A stretch of DNA of 64,000 nt from Dasypus novemcinctus (Eukaryota; Chordata; Mammalia; Cingulata; Dasypodidae), in the NCBI RefSeq assembly GCF_030445035.2, contig NC_080698.1, forward strand, positions 6,930,038 through 6,994,037. The letters run 5' to 3'. The translations under genes were made by a program, and so were the position numbers. The notes under the pieces are model-generated. The model saw only the letters and a program-made list of their open reading frames with translations. It was not told where the DNA came from and made no database searches. Of the stretch, positions 58,848 through 64,000 are shown in pieces (position 1 is the stretch's first letter; each line of letters begins with the position of its first letter).

Positions 58848-59348
58848 GGGAGCAGATGTAGCTCAAGCAATTGGGCGCCTGCCTCCTGCATGGGAGGTCC
58901 AGGGTTCAGTTCCCTGTGCCTCCTAAGGAAGATGAGCAAACAGACCAGGGAGTCAGCCCAGGGGAGGGGAGTGGAGTAAGAAAAAAAAAAACCTATGTGC
59001 TGGGAAGCTGCTGTGGCTCAATCAGTTGGGCTCCCGCCTACCATATGGGAGGCCCTGGGTTCGCATCCCGGGGCCTGCTTGTGGAGGTGGGCTTGCCCGC
59101 ACACTGCAGAGAGCCACTGACCAGCAAGCGCCATGGAGAGCCAACTCAGCAAGGCGATTTAACAAAAAAAGGAGACAAGCAAAAACAGAAGAGCCTGCAG
59201 CGAATGGACACAGAAAGCAGACAGCAAGCAAGCGGCAAGTGGGGAGGAGGGGAATAAATAAATACAGACAGACACAGAACGCATAGTGAACGGACACAGA
59301 GAGCAGATAGTAAGCAAAAAAGCTGCGGGGGGGATAAAAAAAAAAAAG
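58848..59348 (+). repeat. Two tandem SINEs of different subfamilies
   Basis: The first (58848-58992) has gagcagatgtagctcaagc and ggttcagttccc and ends in a poly-A. The second (59001-59348) has gaagctgctgtggctcaatc, ctaccatatgggaggccctgg and ggttcgcatccc and ends in A. The phrase tgtgctggg precedes both heads, as expected if one copy targeted the edge of the other. Confidence 0.8.
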
Positions 59349-61419
59349 CTATATGCTCTTTTGCTTCCTGTGACTCATAAGGAGTTAAAACAGAAAAAAA
59401 AAAAAAGAACCACATCTGTATGGTTATTTCAGGAAACTATAGATATGTCTGAAAGTCTTATAAAAAGCCTAAAGATGCATTGGTATAATGCTTTTCTTTT
59501 TCTAATTATGTCTTAAAAATCAATATATTTTTTAACATGGCATGAACACTCGGCTAAGTTACCAAGACAACTTCTTACAAGGTTGAGATACCATTTACAG
59601 GACATGGTCTAGCCTCTGAAACTGCGCTAGTAAGGGGTCTCCGGGAAAACACCTGACAGGAAATGTGTGTGTGTGTGTACAATGAGATTTATTGTAAGAA
59701 TTTGCTCATTAGATCACAGGGATTAGCAAGTCCACATTCTGTAGAGCAAGCCACAAATTGGGAACTCCCAGGAAGGTTTTAATGAATTCCCCAGGAGAAG
59801 CTGGCTGGCTGAAGAAGATAGAAATTCTTCCTTCTGACTGCTGGAATCATCACTTCTCTCTTTAAGGCCTTCAACTGATTGGATGAGACTTCTCCCATTG
59901 CTGAAGGTAGTCTCCTCTGTTGAGTGCAGATGTAATCAGGCATAGATGTAATCAACTAATGAGATAAATCCACAAAACACCCTCACGGTAGTAATCAGGC
60001 CAGTTCTTGCTTGACCAAACAACTGGACACCATAACTTGGCCAAGCTGACCCATGGATTCAGCCGTCACAGAACCAGAGCCAGAATGCACAGGTCTGGAG
60101 ACAGGTGGAGAGAGGCAGGAGGTGGTGACCACCTGCCGTGGAGGGGTTGAGTACTTCTGTGATCATGGTTTTACCTAGTGATCTACTCACAAATGTCGCT
60201 ATCTGTCTTCATATCTCTAGGCTCTGCTCGTCTCAAGGTTTTAGTGCCCAAGCAAGAATGCTTGTGCAAGTGGACCCAGCAATAGTTGCCCTAAATTGGA
60301 AACTGAGAATGCCACCTGACCATTTCCTTACACAGAGGAGAAATAGTCACGTAGTTGATTTTCATTATTTGCAGTAATCATGATATAGAAAGTCACCAAA
60401 AGCCCTGAATTAGTGAATACTGAAAATTGCCCCGAGGAGAAATACAGGGTTCCTGCGAGCCTCTGGTGACAACATTCTCATCAACTGGTCAATACATACC
60501 CTTCTTTCATGTGAGCTTCTGTTTAAAGACACCGTATTTAATATATTGTTGATTCATTAACATTGAACTCATGGCCAACAACACTAAAATTCATGCCTGA
60601 ATGACGTTATCTAACACACACATTTTCTCCTTAAGGCATAGCAAAGCGTTCTTAATCTTAGGAACACTAGATAACACTTCAGGACTATGTTTGGGAGCCA
60701 TTTTAAACAGGAAAATCACAAGAATGTATAAAAATGTGAAAAAAGCACAAAATATACCACAAAAAGGACACTTTTGTGAGAGCTGGAAAAGAAGGCAGAA
60801 CATAGCCTTGTTTGACTTAGGAACATGCACATCAGCTGCTCAAAGTTTTCGTCACTCTGTGGACATCTGCAAGTGACTAAAAAATTGCTCAGAGCATTGA
60901 CTTGGGGGTTACATATAAATGTTAGTGAGTAGGCAAATTCACAAATATGGAATCCACAAGAGATGAAGATCAAATGTATAAATGCATGCCAGGGTGGTTT
61001 AAATGGATTCCCAAGAAGAAGGAGTTACTAGGGGAGAACGGGTGCAATCTAGGAGAAACTTTTGTTCTGCTTGTACTATCATACCCAAAGGTAGGGGTTC
61101 ACAGAAACTACTGCAGTCCTATTCAGACAAATCCATGACTATCTCAGATGGCTGAAGAACGAAGGGCAGGGCCACCTCAACGGCTCCCCCCTGGGAGGTC
61201 ACCAGCGGAACAGGAAATGAATGTTGGAGAGGGATCTTAAATACCAGTTACAGAAATAAACACTGCTGTCTCCTCCTGCATTTAATTTCCCGCTGTATTC
61301 CTCCCATTACTACCTTTGGGTTATATTTAAATATTATGTTGTCTTACACGTTGCAGATTATCAAGTTGGGGCTCACATTGAAAATCCACGGAGACTGGCA
61401 TCTCTAGGAGAGTATAGAC
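59349..61419. other. No gene recognised; old repeat at about 59640-60080
   Basis: ggccttcaactgattggatg, followed by a tail of ccaagctgacccatgg, matches an old dispersed mammalian repeat in reverse. The rest is unassigned. Confidence 0.4.
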
Positions 61420-61890
61420 TTGGAAGACTGTGGATTCAAGAACTCATCTCGAAGTGCGGTGGTTGATGATGGCTTTGGGCTGTTCCCCACCACCGTGGAG
61501 GGGTTGAGCACGTCTGCGACTCGAGTCTGTCTGGTGTCTAGACTGGCCCGAGGAGTTGAGGGCTGGTTCGCTCACATATTTGGCACCTTGAAGGGGGTGG
61601 CTGGAAGACGCCCATCAGCTGGTTCACGTTACCTCTCCAGATGGCCTTGGGGCTTTCCACGTGGTCTTTCCATCAAGATAACTGGACTTCTTGCAAAGCT
61701 ACTCAGGGCCCAGAGGGCAAGTGTTCCAACAGACAAGCTGCCAGGCCCAGGCCTGGAAACACCTAGGATCACGTCTGCCACAGTCCTTGGTGAAGGCAGT
61801 CACAGAACCCACCCCGATCTAAAGGACAGGACATGGCCCTCATCTTTCAAGGGGAGGAATGCCAAAGAGCTTGCAGCCACTTAAATCTAC
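61420..61890. repeat. Probable old interspersed repeat
   Basis: ctttccacgtggtctttcca, actcagggcccagagggcaa and aaaggacaggacatggccct follow a common LTR- or MER-like layout. A 154-codon frame runs through it but is likely incidental. Confidence 0.35.
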
Positions 61891-62699
61891 CCCACTGTGA
61901 GCATGTGTGTGCATGTACGTGAGTACGTGTGTAAAGACTAGTGGAGGAGAGGAGTTCTCTCTTCATGGAAGTAGTCCAGCTAATAAATGAAGGAGAATCA
62001 TTGAATGATTGTTTCACCATTTTGCACCTAATGAATTAGTAGATTCAGGCAATGATCATAAGTATCACAAGAAGAGGGACAACCAACCATCACTGATTAT
62101 CTGAAATGTTTTTATAGAAAAAAGACTGGAGGAAAATACTTTTAAATGTTATAATAGTTACTGCTTGAATTTATTTTCTAATTTGTGCATTCTTTTCATC
62201 TTTTGATGGTTTTCAGGCTACAAAAATAATACAAATATGTTGTAGCAAGTGAGATCTTCGTATATAAAGGTGTATAAAAGCAAAGGTAACTGCCATCTCT
62301 TCTCCCCTACCCTTGCTCATACAAACGTAAATGCAAATAAACAAAAAAAAATTGCAAACGCAGCTACACATGTGGAAGTCTCTTTGTTTGCTTTCACTAA
62401 TATATCATCATACGGTACTTACTTCTCTTCAACTTGCTAACTTACATTGTTGTATGTTATGGATATCCTCTCATTAATAGAGGTACTTAACTTTACATCT
62501 TTTTTTTCTAGATTTTAGGCAAATATACAAATTCATATATGAATTTCATATCTGATATTGTATTATGCACAAGCTGGGGGTGTCTTTTCCTTTGTAGTAA
62601 AGTCTTTTGTTTCTCTTTTTCTTTTTCTACCAACCTGCCACACTCCTCCCCCTTCCATCCAATGCCTGCAGTCCCCCCCAGTGACTCAAGTCACAGATT
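61891..62699. other. AT-rich, no gene recognised
   Basis: No named repeat and no protein-like frame. Confidence 0.5.
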
Positions 62700-63230
62700 T
62701 CTCGGTGCTAATGTATCCATAGTCACACGCAGAGGGTTTTGCACCTTCTTTTCATCTTACTTTTTTCATCCAGCAATACCTTGTGGAAAATTTTCCAAAT
62801 CAGCTAGTGTAGCTCTAATTCCTTCTTTTTAAATCCTAAGCAATATTCTAGGGTGTGGATGACCATAATTTACTGAATCTTTCTAGCATTTAGAATCTTT
62901 CTAGTCATTTTCTTTCCAGCTTTTTGTTTGTTTGTTTGATGTTTTGGGTTGTTTTTTTTTTTTTTTGCCACTTAAATATCCTTTTATTTCTATTGTATAG
63001 ATTTCCAGGAGTAAAATTGGTGGGTCACAGGATACATGCTTTAAATTTGAAAGATCCTGCCAGATTACTTCCTGAAACAATTACAAAACTGTAACATTTT
63101 GCTTTACTTTCCCACACAGCACATGAGGAAACTTCTCACTTTTTCCTCCTTCAACGCACTAACAGCAGGCTTTTCCACTCTCCCAAATGTGGTTAGTACG
63201 ACTGGTATAAAGTGATATTTCACTTTTAAT
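62700..63230 (-). mobile_element. L1 3' region, antisense
   Basis: Diverged reversed L1: catcttacttttttcatcca, aatattctagggtgtggatg and ccaggagtaaaattggtggg. It contains a T run near 62951-62966. Confidence 0.6.
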
Positions 63231-63639
63231 GTAAACTCTGTGTTTGAGCATGTTTTCATGTTTGTCAACCATTTGGATCTGCTCTTCTGTGAAGAGACCA
63301 TTCATTAGGAAGGAGAAAGGAGACGTAACCATAAATATGGAAGGGGGAGCAAATCAGAGGTGAATGCTGCTTAGGACACTGTGGCGACATATTTTAAAAC
63401 CCTGAGGAAATGCAAGATCTAGAAGAATGTAAATTATCAGAATTAACTTAGCAAGAAGTGGAAAGTAGGAATAGGTCGATTACTATAGAGAAAAATTAGA
63501 AAGTTAAAACTAATATCAACTTTTCAAATGGTAACAGAACCAGATGGTTTCACGGAATTCTGCCTAGTTCTTAAACGGGTTATTTTTTTAATATTTAAAT
63601 CATTTAAGCTCATAGAAAAAGACGTAAAATGCTCCATTC
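63231..63639. other. No gene recognised
   Basis: Unassigned sequence between an L1 fragment and the last SINE. Confidence 0.5.
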
Positions 63640-63905
63640 ATTTTTTTTAAATCCATCCCCCCCTTGTGGCTTTTTGCTTGTTGTCCGCTCTCTGTGTCCA
63701 TTCGCTGTGCGCTCTTCTGTGTTTTTGCTTGTCTCCCTTTCTTTGTTGCATCACCTTGCCGAGTCGGCTCTCCGCGGCGCTTGTGGGCCAGGTGGCTCCC
63801 CACGGCATGCCAGCCCGCCTTCACAAGGAGGCCCTGGGACGGGAACCCAGGCTCTCCCATGTGGAAGACGGGAGCCCAGCTGATTGAGCCACTTCCCTGT
63901 TCCAT
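63640..63905 (-). repeat. DAS-type SINE, antisense
   Basis: Reversed element with ttgtccgctctctgtgtcca (body), the ggccctgggacgggaaccc region (altered B box) and a gagccacttccctgttcc head. The flanks attcattttt and atttattttta are a possible target-site duplication. Confidence 0.8.
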
Positions 63906-64000
63906 TTATTTTTATGAAGCCAGCCTATTTTAAAGATAGAATATAAAAAGGCAACTATGTCAATCTCATTTTAAATTGGTAAGTTATAATCAAAATATTA

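Noticed and set aside
61420-61884. 154-codon frame as a gene
   Set aside because: It lies in sequence with the layout of an old interspersed repeat and shows no domain.

Overview
This is a piece of mammalian nuclear genome, almost certainly from a xenarthran and most likely an armadillo. It is intron- and repeat-rich, with L1, L2, MIR, LTR and hAT-like remnants. It also carries many copies of a tRNA-headed SINE whose internal sequence (box-B-like GGTTCAAxxCC, the phrase ccgcctaccatatgggagg, a tail of (AATA)n plus AATCTTTTT) matches what I know of the armadillo DAS-SINE families. The species call is inference from repeat content, not from a database match.

Only one intact protein gene is visible: the single coding exon of a CC chemokine receptor, best matched to CCR3, on the + strand at about 34.8-35.9 kb. 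A good 3' splice site sits directly upstream, so the 5' untranslated exon(s) must lie further left, where I could not locate them. In other mammals CCR3 sits in a receptor cluster with CCR1 on one side and CCR2/CCR5 on the other. None of those falls inside this window, which fits the large spacing of that cluster.

Layout: 1-16.8 kb is intergenic or intronic sequence with scattered MIR, L1 and L2 pieces, an hAT-like element and three SINEs. 16.8-21.4 kb is a long antisense L1, itself interrupted by an LTR and a SINE. 21.4-21.8 kb is a knot of SINEs. 21.85-29.9 kb is a degenerate but nearly complete class I (gammaretrovirus-like) endogenous retrovirus on the - strand: LTR, primer-binding site, gag, protease, RT, RNase H, integrase and env can all be recognised, every large frame is broken, and no 3' LTR is visible. 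30-34.7 kb is mixed old repeats leading to the CCR3 exon. 36.4-44.4 kb is packed with L1 3' ends, SINEs and a second copy of the LTR family seen at 17.8 kb. 44.4-64 kb is gene-free, with a retroposed U6 snRNA copy, a short local duplication, a head-to-head LTR arrangement followed by MaLR/ERVL-like internal sequence, and more SINEs.

No CRISPR, operon or bacterial feature is present, and I found no clearly new multi-gene system. The most informative items are the retrovirus, the CCR3 start region, the U6 retrocopy with clear target-site duplications, and the nested, datable transposon insertions.
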